A DNA stretch of 64,000 bases, taken from NCBI RefSeq assembly GCF_010894455.1, contig NZ_JAAIXY010000006.1:372001-436000 (forward strand). Direction: 5' to 3'. The notes below the pieces were generated by a model. The model was not told the origin of the DNA. It made no database searches and saw nothing but the letters and a program-made list of their open reading frames with translations. The first letter of the stretch is position 1, and the number at the start of each line of letters is the position of its first letter. The DNA comes from Myxococcus eversor. Its GTDB lineage: Bacteria; Myxococcota; Myxococcia; Myxococcales; Myxococcaceae. Both the position numbers and the translations under genes were made by a program. Shown here piece after piece: positions 40,366 to 49,305 of this stretch.

Positions 40366-40893
40366 TTACGGGACGACGCGCTTCATCTTCGAATAGAAAG
40401 AAGGCGCGAGCAGATAGGCGAACGTCGCGTCGCCGAATCCCAGCAAGTCGCCATCCCGCACGTGCAGCTCTCCGCCCGACGCCACCTCCTTGGCGTTGAC
40501 GAACGTGCCGTTGCTCGACTTCAGGTCCACCAAGGTGCAGCCGACCGAAGGGCCCCACCAGCAGAGCTTCGCGTGACGCTTGGAGACCGAGGGCTCGTTG
40601 ACCACCAGGTCGCAGTCCGGCTGTCGCCCCACGGTGAGCACGTCCTGTCCCTCCACGGGAGGCAGCGTCGCCACGGTGAGCGCATCGAAGTGCAGCCAGA
40701 GCGCGACCTGCTGTCGCTCCAGGCTGGGGATGTCGCGGGCCATCGTCGTGCGCGCGGCGCCCATCTTCAGCGCCAGTTGCGCCATCACCGGGCTCGGCGG
40801 ACGCTGCACCAGCACGAACGGCCCCACCTGCTTGCAGAAGAAGGATTCTGTCAGCCGGGAGCTCAGCGCGCGCAGTTCCTGGACGGTCATCAT
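40366..40893 (-). CDS. FHA domain protein
   Basis: A 175-residue cytoplasmic protein. Residues 80-160 form a forkhead-associated domain with all phosphothreonine-binding marks: TVGRQPDCDLVV, SVSKRHAKLCW and SSNGTFVNAKEV. The N-terminal 70 residues are helical and unassigned. Such proteins read Ser/Thr kinase signals, and myxobacteria have very many of both. It lies 57 bases after the Eis-like gene start in the genome order and could share its transcript, as both are on the minus strand. Confidence 0.9.
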   Translation of the reverse strand: MMTVQELRALSSRLTESFFCKQVGPFVLVQRPPSPVMAQLALKMGAARTTMARDIPSLERQQVALWLHFDALTVATLPPVEGQDVLTVGRQPDCDLVVNEPSVSKRHAKLCWWGPSVGCTLVDLKSSNGTFVNAKEVASGGELHVRDGDLLGFGDATFAYLLAPSFYSKMKRVVP

Positions 40894-41016
40894 GGGTGCT
40901 CCCCCGAATCGCTCACGCGCGCGATTCTGAGGGGGACGCTGTCACGCGTCGAGTCTTCTCGTGTCAACGAGCCCAGAAGAGGAGTGCTCCCCTGCCCCAT
41001 CAGTGGCTGGAAGGCG

Positions 41017-42141
41017 TCACGCGGCGCCACGAGAGGGCCCGGCCACATCCAACGCCTCGCGCGACAGGGGGACGTCGAGCCGGTGCGCGAGCCAGTGCCC
41101 CAGGTGTTCGAGGGAACGCACGTCCACCGTGCCGCGCATCAGCACCCGCGAGCCCTGGGGAGAGCGCAGCCACAGCGCGAACTTCGGGTCGCCGTCGTCG
41201 TCCTCCTCCGGCCGATGACGTTCCACCTGGAGCTCCGTCACCTGATGACGCACCCGAGTCACCCGCCAGAGCCCGTGGTGGATGCGAACCAGGACGCCAG
41301 GATGGACCTCCCACCCGTTTCGCGCCTGGAGCGTCCTCCAGCCTCGCCACGCCAGCAGCGCGGCCAGGGCTCCCAGCCCCACCGCCAGGAGCGTCGCCAG
41401 GAGGCTTGCGCCATCGAAGAGCTGACGCCAGACCAGACAGGCCACGGCCCCGACGAGCAACGCGGTCATGACGCCGTGGAACCAGACCCAGAGGACCCGG
41501 ATATGACGCGCGGGCCGGAGCACCTCGCCCCCACCCGCGAGCGGCACCGCTTCCTTCCCCTTCGGCATGTGGCGCTTCAGCTCCGCCGCCGGGCCGCCCA
41601 GTCCCGAAAGCTCGCGCATCCGCGCCCACAGCTCCTGGTGCTGCTCCCTCGTTCCGTTCTGGGCCAGCGCGACGGTCCTCCCTGAAGGCAGGAGCGCCAT
41701 CACCCCGTTGCCCGGCCCCAGCAGGGACAGGTCCGTCAGGTCCGAGTAGCGCACGCGCAGCTCGCGATGCCAGGGCCCCCACCGCCGCTTGCGCGTCACG
41801 CCTCGCGCATCCATCGTCACCTGCTCCAGGCCGGCGAGCGCCCACAGCAAGCCCATCTGCACGACGACGCCCACCGGCGTCCAGACCAGCACCCACGCCA
41901 ACAGGAACATGGCGGCCAGCACCGCGCCCGCGGCCGAGGTGGGCACCGTCGACGCTTGCGCTACCAGGGGGATGGGCCGCAGGAGCGCCAGGAGCAGATG
42001 GAGGAACGCGCGGAAACCCACCGCGACGCCAGCGGTCCATCCAACCGTCCAGAAGACCCAGCAGAGCGCGAGCGCGAACCGTGACGCATACGAAGGCCGC
42101 AGCCGCGCCCGCCAGACCGCCCCTTCCTTCGTGAGCCACAA
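41017..42141 (-). CDS. unknown membrane protein, paralogue A
   Basis: A 374-residue protein I cannot assign to a family. It has hydrophobic segments near 22-55 and 75-105, a soluble PH-like middle (WHRELRVRYSDLTDLSLLGPG), a second membrane pair near 220-265, and a soluble tail ending HLGHWLAHRLDVPL. It begins with TTG at 42141, nine bases after AGGAGG. A clear paralogue (378 residues) lies at 61102-62238: both share the layout, the (W)E(V/I)(H/R)PGVL motif after the second membrane pair, and HLGxWLAHRLxVPL at the end. The two also share upstream DNA. A role in signalling at the membrane is only a guess. Confidence 0.8.
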   Translation of the reverse strand: MWLTKEGAVWRARLRPSYASRFALALCWVFWTVGWTAGVAVGFRAFLHLLLALLRPIPLVAQASTVPTSAAGAVLAAMFLLAWVLVWTPVGVVVQMGLLWALAGLEQVTMDARGVTRKRRWGPWHRELRVRYSDLTDLSLLGPGNGVMALLPSGRTVALAQNGTREQHQELWARMRELSGLGGPAAELKRHMPKGKEAVPLAGGGEVLRPARHIRVLWVWFHGVMTALLVGAVACLVWRQLFDGASLLATLLAVGLGALAALLAWRGWRTLQARNGWEVHPGVLVRIHHGLWRVTRVRHQVTELQVERHRPEEDDDGDPKFALWLRSPQGSRVLMRGTVDVRSLEHLGHWLAHRLDVPLSREALDVAGPSRGAA

Positions 42142-42208
42142 GACGATGGTCCTCCTGGATGCGCCGCCGCTCGAAGGCGACGTGGCACCGACAGCGGTGC
42201 GCTCTCGG

Positions 42209-42260
42209 ACTCAAGCGCCACCTCGTCACCCGGAAAGCATGTCACCCGGTTGTCACGCGG
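42209..42260 (-). promoter_or_regulatory. conserved upstream element of paralogue A
   Basis: A 30-base block (42231-42260) is 26/30 identical to the block at 62318-62347 upstream of paralogue B. On the minus strand it contains two GTGAC half-sites 11 bases apart followed by TGCTTTCCG. A second conserved word, GCTTGAGT (42209-42216), sits at exactly the same distance (14 bases between) as GCCTGAGT does at the other locus. It lies about 90 bases before the start codon. It looks like a promoter with an activator site, but I cannot name the sigma factor. Confidence 0.6.
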
Positions 42261-42324
42261 TCATTTCCAGGGCGGCACCCTCGCCTCCTGGTGGCACGCG
42301 GAGATGCCCCGCGACGGCGTGGGC

Positions 42325-43875
42325 CTAGGCCTTCTCGTCCGCCTCCGCGCCGAAGCGCTCATCCCGCGTGGTGAGGATGTGGCGATAGGGCACCACGCGC
42401 ACCAGCTCCGCCACCGTGGTGGCTCCGGCGTTGACCTTGTCGAGCCCATCCTCCATCAGCGTCCGCAGGCCGAGCTTCCGCGCATGGCGGCGCAGCCGCA
42501 CCGTGGGCTCCCCGTGCGCGATGAGGTCCTGGAGGTCCGGGTCCACCACCAGCAGCTCGAAGATGCCGGAGCGGCCTCTGTAGCCGGTGTGGTTGCACGC
42601 GGAGCACCCTCGCCCGGCACGCGTGTTCACCCCGTCCAGCAGCCGCCCCAACAACTTCGCCTGCTCCGGCGTGGGCTTCGTGTCTTCCACGCACTGCTCG
42701 CAGATGCGCCGCACCAGCCGCTGCGTCAGCACCGCCAGCAGCGAGTCCGCCACGTCCACGTCGTCCAGCCCCAGGCCTCGCAGTCGAGCCACCGCGCCCA
42801 CCGAGTCCGCGGTGTGCAGCGTGCCCAGCACCACGTGCCCCGTGGCGGCGGCCGTCAGCGCCATGCTGCCCGTCTCCTGGTCTCGCACCTCGCCCACGAG
42901 CAGGACGTTCGGGTCCTGGCGCAAGAGCGCGCGCAGCAACGTCGCGTAGGGCATCTGCGGCGTCACCTGCTTCTGGTTCACCTTCGGGACGTAGTACTCG
43001 ATGGGGTCCTCGGCGGTGACAATCTTGCGCCGCCCGTCATTGAGCCGCGCCAGCGCCGAGTACAGCGTCGTCGTCTTCCCGCTGCCCGTGGGTCCGGTGA
43101 CGAGCACCAGTCCCTCCGGATTGGAGAGCAGTTGGAGGAAGACGGCCTGCATGGCGGGCCCCATGCCCAGCTTCTCCACGGGCACCAGGCCCACGCTCGC
43201 ATCCAGGATGCGGATGACCACGTCCTCGCCGGCGGGGCTCGGCACCACGCTGACGCGGAAGTCCACCATCTTGCGCCCCTCGGGCCGCTCGACGATGGCG
43301 CGCAGGCGACCGTCCTGGGGACGGCGACGCTCCGTGATGTCCAGTCCGGCCAGCACCTTCACCCGGCTGACCACGCCCGGCAGCGAGCGCGGGTCGATGT
43401 CCGTGTAGGACTGATGGAGGATGCCGTCGACGCGATAGCGGAGGTCCACGTCGTCCAAGTAGCTCTCCACGTGGATGTCGGAGGCCTTCATCTCCACGGC
43501 GTTGAAGAGGACGTGCTCCACCAGTTCCACGGTGGTCGGCGAGTGCGTGAGCTTGACGCCGGGCCTCAGCACGACATCCGCCGTGACGCGCGGCCCCGCG
43601 CCGAAGCCGACCTCCAACGCCGACTCGATTTCGTAGGGGTTCAGCCGCACCGTGTGGAGCGGGCGGCGAAGGAACTCGGTGACGAGCGCCAGAATCTGGC
43701 CATTGTCCGGGTTCGTCGTGCCCACCGTCACCGGCGCGTCGTGGGACTCCGGGTCCACCTTGCCCAGCACCACCACCTGGTTGCGACGGCAGAACGACTC
43801 GGGAAGCAGCCGGAGCGAGGCCCGGTCCAAGGTGAACTGCGCGAGCTCTGCGAAGGCGGGGGCGTCCTCGGACAT
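42325..43875 (-). CDS. GspE/PilB-family secretion or pilus ATPase
   Basis: A 516-residue hexameric ATPase of the type II secretion/type IV pilus family. After an MshEN-like N-terminal domain come the nucleotide motifs: Walker A GPTGSGKTTT (about 259-268), the Asp box AEDPIEYYVP, Walker B LLVGEVRDQETG and the His box LGTLHTADS. The zinc tetracysteine is C-x2-C (CEQC) and C-x2-C (CSAC), about 393-430. No pseudopilin, inner-membrane platform or secretin gene is nearby, so it is an orphan homologue whose machine cannot be named. The start is ATG at 43875. Confidence 0.93.
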   Translation of the reverse strand: MSEDAPAFAELAQFTLDRASLRLLPESFCRRNQVVVLGKVDPESHDAPVTVGTTNPDNGQILALVTEFLRRPLHTVRLNPYEIESALEVGFGAGPRVTADVVLRPGVKLTHSPTTVELVEHVLFNAVEMKASDIHVESYLDDVDLRYRVDGILHQSYTDIDPRSLPGVVSRVKVLAGLDITERRRPQDGRLRAIVERPEGRKMVDFRVSVVPSPAGEDVVIRILDASVGLVPVEKLGMGPAMQAVFLQLLSNPEGLVLVTGPTGSGKTTTLYSALARLNDGRRKIVTAEDPIEYYVPKVNQKQVTPQMPYATLLRALLRQDPNVLLVGEVRDQETGSMALTAAATGHVVLGTLHTADSVGAVARLRGLGLDDVDVADSLLAVLTQRLVRRICEQCVEDTKPTPEQAKLLGRLLDGVNTRAGRGCSACNHTGYRGRSGIFELLVVDPDLQDLIAHGEPTVRLRRHARKLGLRTLMEDGLDKVNAGATTVAELVRVVPYRHILTTRDERFGAEADEKA

Positions 43876-43897
43876 GGCGGACGGAGGTTATCAGCCG

Positions 43898-43963
43898 CGA
43901 GTCCCGCCGGGCGTACCGCCATTCCTCCCGGGACTCGAGTCGCCCGGAGAGGAATGGCTGTAC
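43898..43963. repeat. three interleaved inverted repeats (order A-B-C-A'-B'-C')
   Basis: Three inverted-repeat arm pairs interlock. A is CGAGTCCCG (43898-43906) with A' CGGGACTCG (43929-43937). B is CCGGGCG (43907-43913) with B' CGCCCGG (43941-43947). C is GTACCGCCATTCCTC (43913-43927) with C' GAGGAATGGCTGTAC (43949-43963), one mismatch. They lie between the PilB-type gene start (43875) and the UvrA-like gene stop (43979). The stems cannot nest, so they are alternatives or form a pseudoknot. Confidence 0.75.
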
Positions 43964-43978
43964 CGAGCCAGCGAAATC

Positions 43979-46354
<2,376 letters not shown>

Positions 46355-46437
46355 GGCGTAGGACACCAACGGCAGTGGGTTTGGGGTGTGGGACTTCGGT
46401 TTCTACGTCGACCGTCGGCCGACGGCGAGCAATATGC

Positions 46438-46470
46438 CTTGACGAGTATATACCCCGATGCGTATATACA
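46438..46470 (+). promoter_or_regulatory. promoter and operator of the ArsR operon
   Basis: A TTGACG -35 box (46438-46443) is followed by two identical 8-bp palindromes GTATATAC at 46446-46453 and 46462-46469, separated by eight bases (16 bases centre to centre). The second overlaps a TATATA -10 (46463-46468) at 19-base spacing. The predicted transcription start falls at or next to the GTG start codon at 46475. The repeats are the expected shape for an ArsR-family dimer operator that would block its own promoter. Confidence 0.7.
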
Positions 46471-46474
46471 GAGC

Positions 46475-46822
46475 GTGGAATCTTCATTCGCCATCATCGC
46501 GGAGCCCCACAGACGGGCCATCTTGAGCCTGCTGCTCTCGTCGGAGCGGTCGGTGGGCGACCTGGAGCGCGAGCTCCAACTGTCGCAGCCGTCCGTCTCC
46601 AAGCACCTGCGGGTGCTGCGCGATGCGGGGTTCGTGGAATCACGCATTGAAGCGCAGCGTCGCCTCTACCGACTGAGACCGGAGCCGCTGATGGAAGTCG
46701 ACGAATGGCTCATTCCCTTCCGGCGCTTCTGGTCGAAGCACCTGGATGCGCTGGAGCAACACCTCGACAAGATGGACAAGGTCCCCCCTGTGAAAGGAAG
46801 GAAGAAACATGAGCAGCCGTGA
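46475..46822 (+). CDS. ArsR family transcriptional regulator
   Basis: A 115-residue winged-helix repressor. The fold is clear: AEPHRRAILSLLLSSERSVGDLERELQLSQPSVSKHLRVLRDAGFVESR, with the recognition helix at SQPSVSKHLRVL and the wing in EAQRRLYRL. No metal-binding CxC motif is present, so it is not an arsenic/metal sensor of the classical type. The GTG at 46475 is chosen because the promoter lies directly in front and no ribosome site precedes it, which points to a leaderless mRNA. The stop overlaps the next start by 14 bases. In such clusters the regulator usually controls the SRPBCC-DoxX genes that follow. Confidence 0.88.
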   Translation: MESSFAIIAEPHRRAILSLLLSSERSVGDLERELQLSQPSVSKHLRVLRDAGFVESRIEAQRRLYRLRPEPLMEVDEWLIPFRRFWSKHLDALEQHLDKMDKVPPVKGRKKHEQP

Positions 46823-47354
46823 GAACTACAGGCCGGGTGCCGCGTCGGGCGCCAGGATTGAGAAGGAGGGAGAGAAGTGGACGCTGGTGCTCGTCAGAGA
46901 CCTCTCCCACCCTCCCGCGAAGGTCTGGAGGGCCATCACGGAGCCCGAGCACCTGCGTGAGTGGGCGCCGTTCGATTCCGACCGGAATCTGGGGAGCGTT
47001 GGCACCGCGAAGCTGTCGACCGTGGGAGCGCCGAAGCAGATGGTCGCGGAGACGCAGATCAAGCGGGCCGACGAGCCGAAGCTGCTCGAATACAGCTGGG
47101 GGGGACAGGACCTCCGCTGGGAGCTGGAGCCGCAGGGGACCGGCACCCGACTCACGCTCTGGCACAACATCAACCGTGGCTTCATCTCGATGGGCGCCGC
47201 GGGCTGGCACATCTGCTTCGATGTGATGGATCGGCTGCTCGCTGGTCAGCCCATCGGACGCCTCGTCGGACCTGACGCCATGCGGTTCGATGGCTGGCAG
47301 CGATTGAACGTCGAGTACGCCAAGCAGTTCGGCGTCGAAGCCCCCTCCTTCTGA
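46809..47354 (+). CDS. SRPBCC (AHSA1-type) family protein
   Basis: A 181-residue START-like protein. The AHSA1/SRPBCC pattern is visible in VRDLSHPPAKVWRAITEPEHLREWAPF and the later GTRLTLWHNINRG...AAGWHICFDVMDRLLAG. These proteins bind hydrophobic ligands in a large cavity; the ligand here is unknown. It begins inside the end of the ArsR gene with GGAAGG upstream, so it is translationally coupled. This ArsR-SRPBCC pairing is common and the regulator often responds to the stress that the SRPBCC protein handles, but that is family knowledge. Confidence 0.88.
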   Translation: MSSRENYRPGAASGARIEKEGEKWTLVLVRDLSHPPAKVWRAITEPEHLREWAPFDSDRNLGSVGTAKLSTVGAPKQMVAETQIKRADEPKLLEYSWGGQDLRWELEPQGTGTRLTLWHNINRGFISMGAAGWHICFDVMDRLLAGQPIGRLVGPDAMRFDGWQRLNVEYAKQFGVEAPSF

Positions 47355-47366
47355 TTCTCGCCCGAT

Positions 47367-47771
47367 ATGAACATGCACCGCTCAAAAGGAATCGTCATTG
47401 GCTTCTGGGTCGTCACCGTGCTGCTCTGCCTGCAGATGGGCTTCACCGCCTACGCGCAGCTGAGCCTGCCGGAGGTGGCGCAGGCCATCGCCGAGCTCGG
47501 CTTCCCGGACTACTTCCGCAAAGGGCTCGCGTGGGCCAAATTGATTGGCGTGGTGGTGTTGCTCGCGCCGGTGCCGGCGCGGCTCAAGGAGTGGGCCTAT
47601 GCGGGCTTCGCCTTCACGCTCGTCTCCGCGCTCATCGCCCACCTCGCGATGGGTCACGGCATGGAGCGGTGGATCTACGCGGTGGTCACCGGCGTGCTCT
47701 GGGGGCTCTCGTATTTCTTCTGGCGCCGTCTGCAGGCCCCGGCTGTCGAGCTCCGCCCGGCGACCGCCTGA
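47367..47771 (+). CDS. DoxX-like membrane protein
   Basis: A 134-residue integral membrane protein with four hydrophobic segments (about 9-30, 50-70, 76-95, 100-118) and the DoxX-like pattern ELGFPDYFRKGLAWAKLIGVVVLLAP. It follows the SRPBCC gene after 12 bases. DoxX-like proteins of this kind are frequent companions of SRPBCC/ArsR operons, but their biochemical role is unclear. Confidence 0.85.
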   Translation: MNMHRSKGIVIGFWVVTVLLCLQMGFTAYAQLSLPEVAQAIAELGFPDYFRKGLAWAKLIGVVVLLAPVPARLKEWAYAGFAFTLVSALIAHLAMGHGMERWIYAVVTGVLWGLSYFFWRRLQAPAVELRPATA

Positions 47772-47796
47772 GCGCTGGAATTCCTAGGAGGAGACC

Positions 47797-48369
47797 ATGA
47801 AGAAGACAGGCGCGAGCGGAGGCCCTTCGGCATCCGAGCTCATCTCACAGCGAATCGTCGACCTGGGGGGATGGCGCGGGGAGACCCTGGCGAGGATGCG
47901 CAAGCTCATCCAGGAAGCGGACCCGGACGTCGTCGAGGAGTGGAAGTGGATGGGCACGCCGGTCTGGTCGCACGACGGCATCATCTGCACGGGCGAGTCC
48001 TACAAGGAGGTCGTGAAGCTGACCTTCATCAAGGGTGCATCCCTGATGGACCCGGGCAAGCTCTTCAACTCGAGCCTCGAAGGAAACGCGCGCCGGGCGA
48101 TCGACATCCGCGAAGGGGAGCAGGTGGATGCGGCCGCCTTCAAGATGCTCATTCGCCAGGCGATCGCCCTCAACAGTGAGGGCAAGGCGAAGCCCTCGAA
48201 GGCGAAGCCGGCGGTGAAGGCGAAGACGGCCACGAAGGCGAAGCCGGTGGCGAAGGCGAAGCCGGTGGCGAAGGCTAAGCCCTCGAAGGCAAAGCCGGTG
48301 GCGAAGGCTAAGCCCTCGAAGGCAAAGCCGGTGGCGAAGGCTAAGCCCTCGAAGAAGGCAAAGGCCTGA
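47797..48369 (+). CDS. DUF1801 protein with histone-H1-like Lys/Ala/Pro tail
   Basis: A 190-residue protein. Residues 1-125 are a DUF1801 (YdhG-like) domain, with RKLIQEADPDVVEEWKWMGTPVWSHDGIICT and the later VKLTFIKGASLMDP...LFNSSLEGNARRAIDI typical of the family. Residues 128-190 are a highly repetitive basic tail of KAKP(S/V)(A)K units. Such a tail resembles eukaryotic histone H1 and could bind DNA or RNA. The start has AGGAGG eight bases upstream. It is the last gene of the ArsR operon and a strong palindrome follows. Confidence 0.85.
   Translation: MKKTGASGGPSASELISQRIVDLGGWRGETLARMRKLIQEADPDVVEEWKWMGTPVWSHDGIICTGESYKEVVKLTFIKGASLMDPGKLFNSSLEGNARRAIDIREGEQVDAAAFKMLIRQAIALNSEGKAKPSKAKPAVKAKTATKAKPVAKAKPVAKAKPSKAKPVAKAKPSKAKPVAKAKPSKKAKA
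48182..48366 (+). repeat. tandem repeats coding the Lys/Ala/Pro tail
   Basis: Imperfect tandem units of about 12 and 30 bases (core words aaggcgaagcc and ggtggcgaaggctaagccc) code the basic tail of the DUF1801 protein. Near-identical copies at 48262-48292, 48292-48322 and 48322-48352 suggest recent expansion by slippage, so length may vary between strains. Confidence 0.75.
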
Positions 48370-48388
48370 GGGCTTCCGACTTCGACCT

Positions 48389-48423
48389 CATGGACTTCCG
48401 TGGGCGCCCACGGAGAATCCATG
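48389..48423 (+). terminator. long hairpin after the ArsR operon
   Basis: An outer CATGGA/TCCATG pair (48389-48394, 48418-48423) encloses a perfect 16-base palindrome CCGTGGGC-GCCCACGG (48398-48413), starting 20 bases after the DUF1801 stop. It is probably the operon terminator, without a T-tract. Confidence 0.6.
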
Positions 48424-48642
48424 CACGCCCAGCCGTCTCCCGCCGGATTCCAGGCACATGCCGCTGGCGACAGGATGGTGAAGCGGATGGCCTTGCCCCT
48501 CAGGGAGACGTCCCACCGGGTGACCGCACGTGGGGCATCGGCAGGATTGAAGGCTGCTTGCGAGGTCATCCCCTCGCCCCGCGGACTCGGGCATCCTTTC
48601 CCCCTCTGGAGCCGCGCGAGCGACTCCTCAACACACAAGGGG

Positions 48643-48882
48643 ATGGACATGAAGAACGGATGGCGGAGCGCAGGGGTCTTCGCGGTGGCGATGGCGGTAT
48701 GCGCCTGTGGTGGCACGGAAGAGGACGTGGCTCGGGAACAGGTGCCAGCCGCGGGCATCCAGGAGGCCCAACCCGGGGACACCCACCAGCAGTCCATCTC
48801 CTGTGACGCGGCGGGCCGCTGCCCCCCTGGCTTCTACTGCGACGTGACCTGGACCTGTCGCTACGTTGGCGGACACGGGTAG
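48643..48882 (+). CDS. small Cys-containing exported protein
   Basis: A 79-residue protein of unknown function. The N-terminus MDMKNGWRSAGVFAVAMAVCACGG is a probable lipoprotein signal, with the acylated Cys in VCAC-GG, though the -2 residue is a Cys and so atypical. The mature part ends with a CDAAGRCPPGFYCDVTWTCRY pattern of four cysteines, like a small disulfide-rich knot. ATG at 48643 or 48649 could be used. No partner gene is visible. Confidence 0.6.
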   Translation: MDMKNGWRSAGVFAVAMAVCACGGTEEDVAREQVPAAGIQEAQPGDTHQQSISCDAAGRCPPGFYCDVTWTCRYVGGHG

Positions 48883-48927
48883 CCCCTGCTGCCAATACGC
48901 CCGAGCTCGGGTCGACGCGTGTCATGT

Positions 48928-49010
48928 GTAACAGCTCGCCGCGCCCGTCTGGACGGGGCAAGGATGAGCCCGCCGGGCATTGAAGCACGGCGCGGTGGCG
49001 TCAGTCGGAG
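48928..49010. repeat. direct repeat, copy 1 (IS66 end)
   Basis: This 83-base segment begins GTAACAGCTCGCCGCGCCC and ends CGGTGGCGTCAGTCGGAG. It is repeated in the same orientation and the same length at 50338-50420 with roughly 80% identity. Both copies include the final Ser-Asp-stop of an IS66 transposase frame, so this is the 3' end of a shared element. Confidence 0.75.
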
Positions 49011-49192
49011 CTGGCCGGGAGCGTGACGGTACCGGGATTCTCGATGGCGGCAAGGGCGGCGCGCAGCAGGTAGCATCCCGGGTCTTCACCGCGCAGGCGA
49101 GCCATTTCCCCCAAGCAGGGGCGAGGCCGGAGCCGGCGGAAGAGAGCCCGTCCTTTGCCGCGACGAGGGGGAGCCGAAGAAGGAGCGCACAC
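48928..49192 (-). pseudogene. IS66-family transposase C-terminal remnant with IS end
   Basis: On the minus strand a short frame reads EMARLRGEDPGCYLLRAALA followed by AIENPGTVTLPASSD and a stop at 49001, which matches the last 35 or so residues of IS66-type transposases. The 83 bases after it (48928-49010, including the last two codons and stop) recur as a direct repeat at 50338-50420, behind a second IS66 remnant. The remainder of this copy is gone. Confidence 0.55.
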
Positions 49193-49305
49193 CCCGATTG
49201 GACTCTCGCCAGGCCGCTACGCAGGACGGAAAGCGCTGGACGTGTTCGCTTGCTCGAAGTGTGGAAACAGGAGATGCGCTCATCCAGCGCGCCTTCGCCG
49301 CCCTT
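49193..49305. other. gene-free spacer with a possible transposase scrap
   Basis: No intact gene. On the plus strand 49227-49270 could be read as KALDVFACSKCGNRR, reminiscent of a Cys-x2-Cys stretch near the C-terminus of some transposases, but it is too short to call. Together with the IS66 remnant it completes the gene-poor region between the small lipoprotein and the alpha/beta hydrolase. Confidence 0.25.

Noticed and set aside
48182-48366. The regularly spaced repeats at the end of the DUF1801 gene as a CRISPR array
   Set aside because: The repeats are in frame, code Lys/Ala/Pro units and have no unique spacers.
48000-48797. A 265-codon minus-strand frame across the DUF1801 gene end and the following gap
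   Set aside because: It is antisense to a well-supported gene and its Phe/Ala repeats are just the reverse reading of the Lys/Ala repeats.
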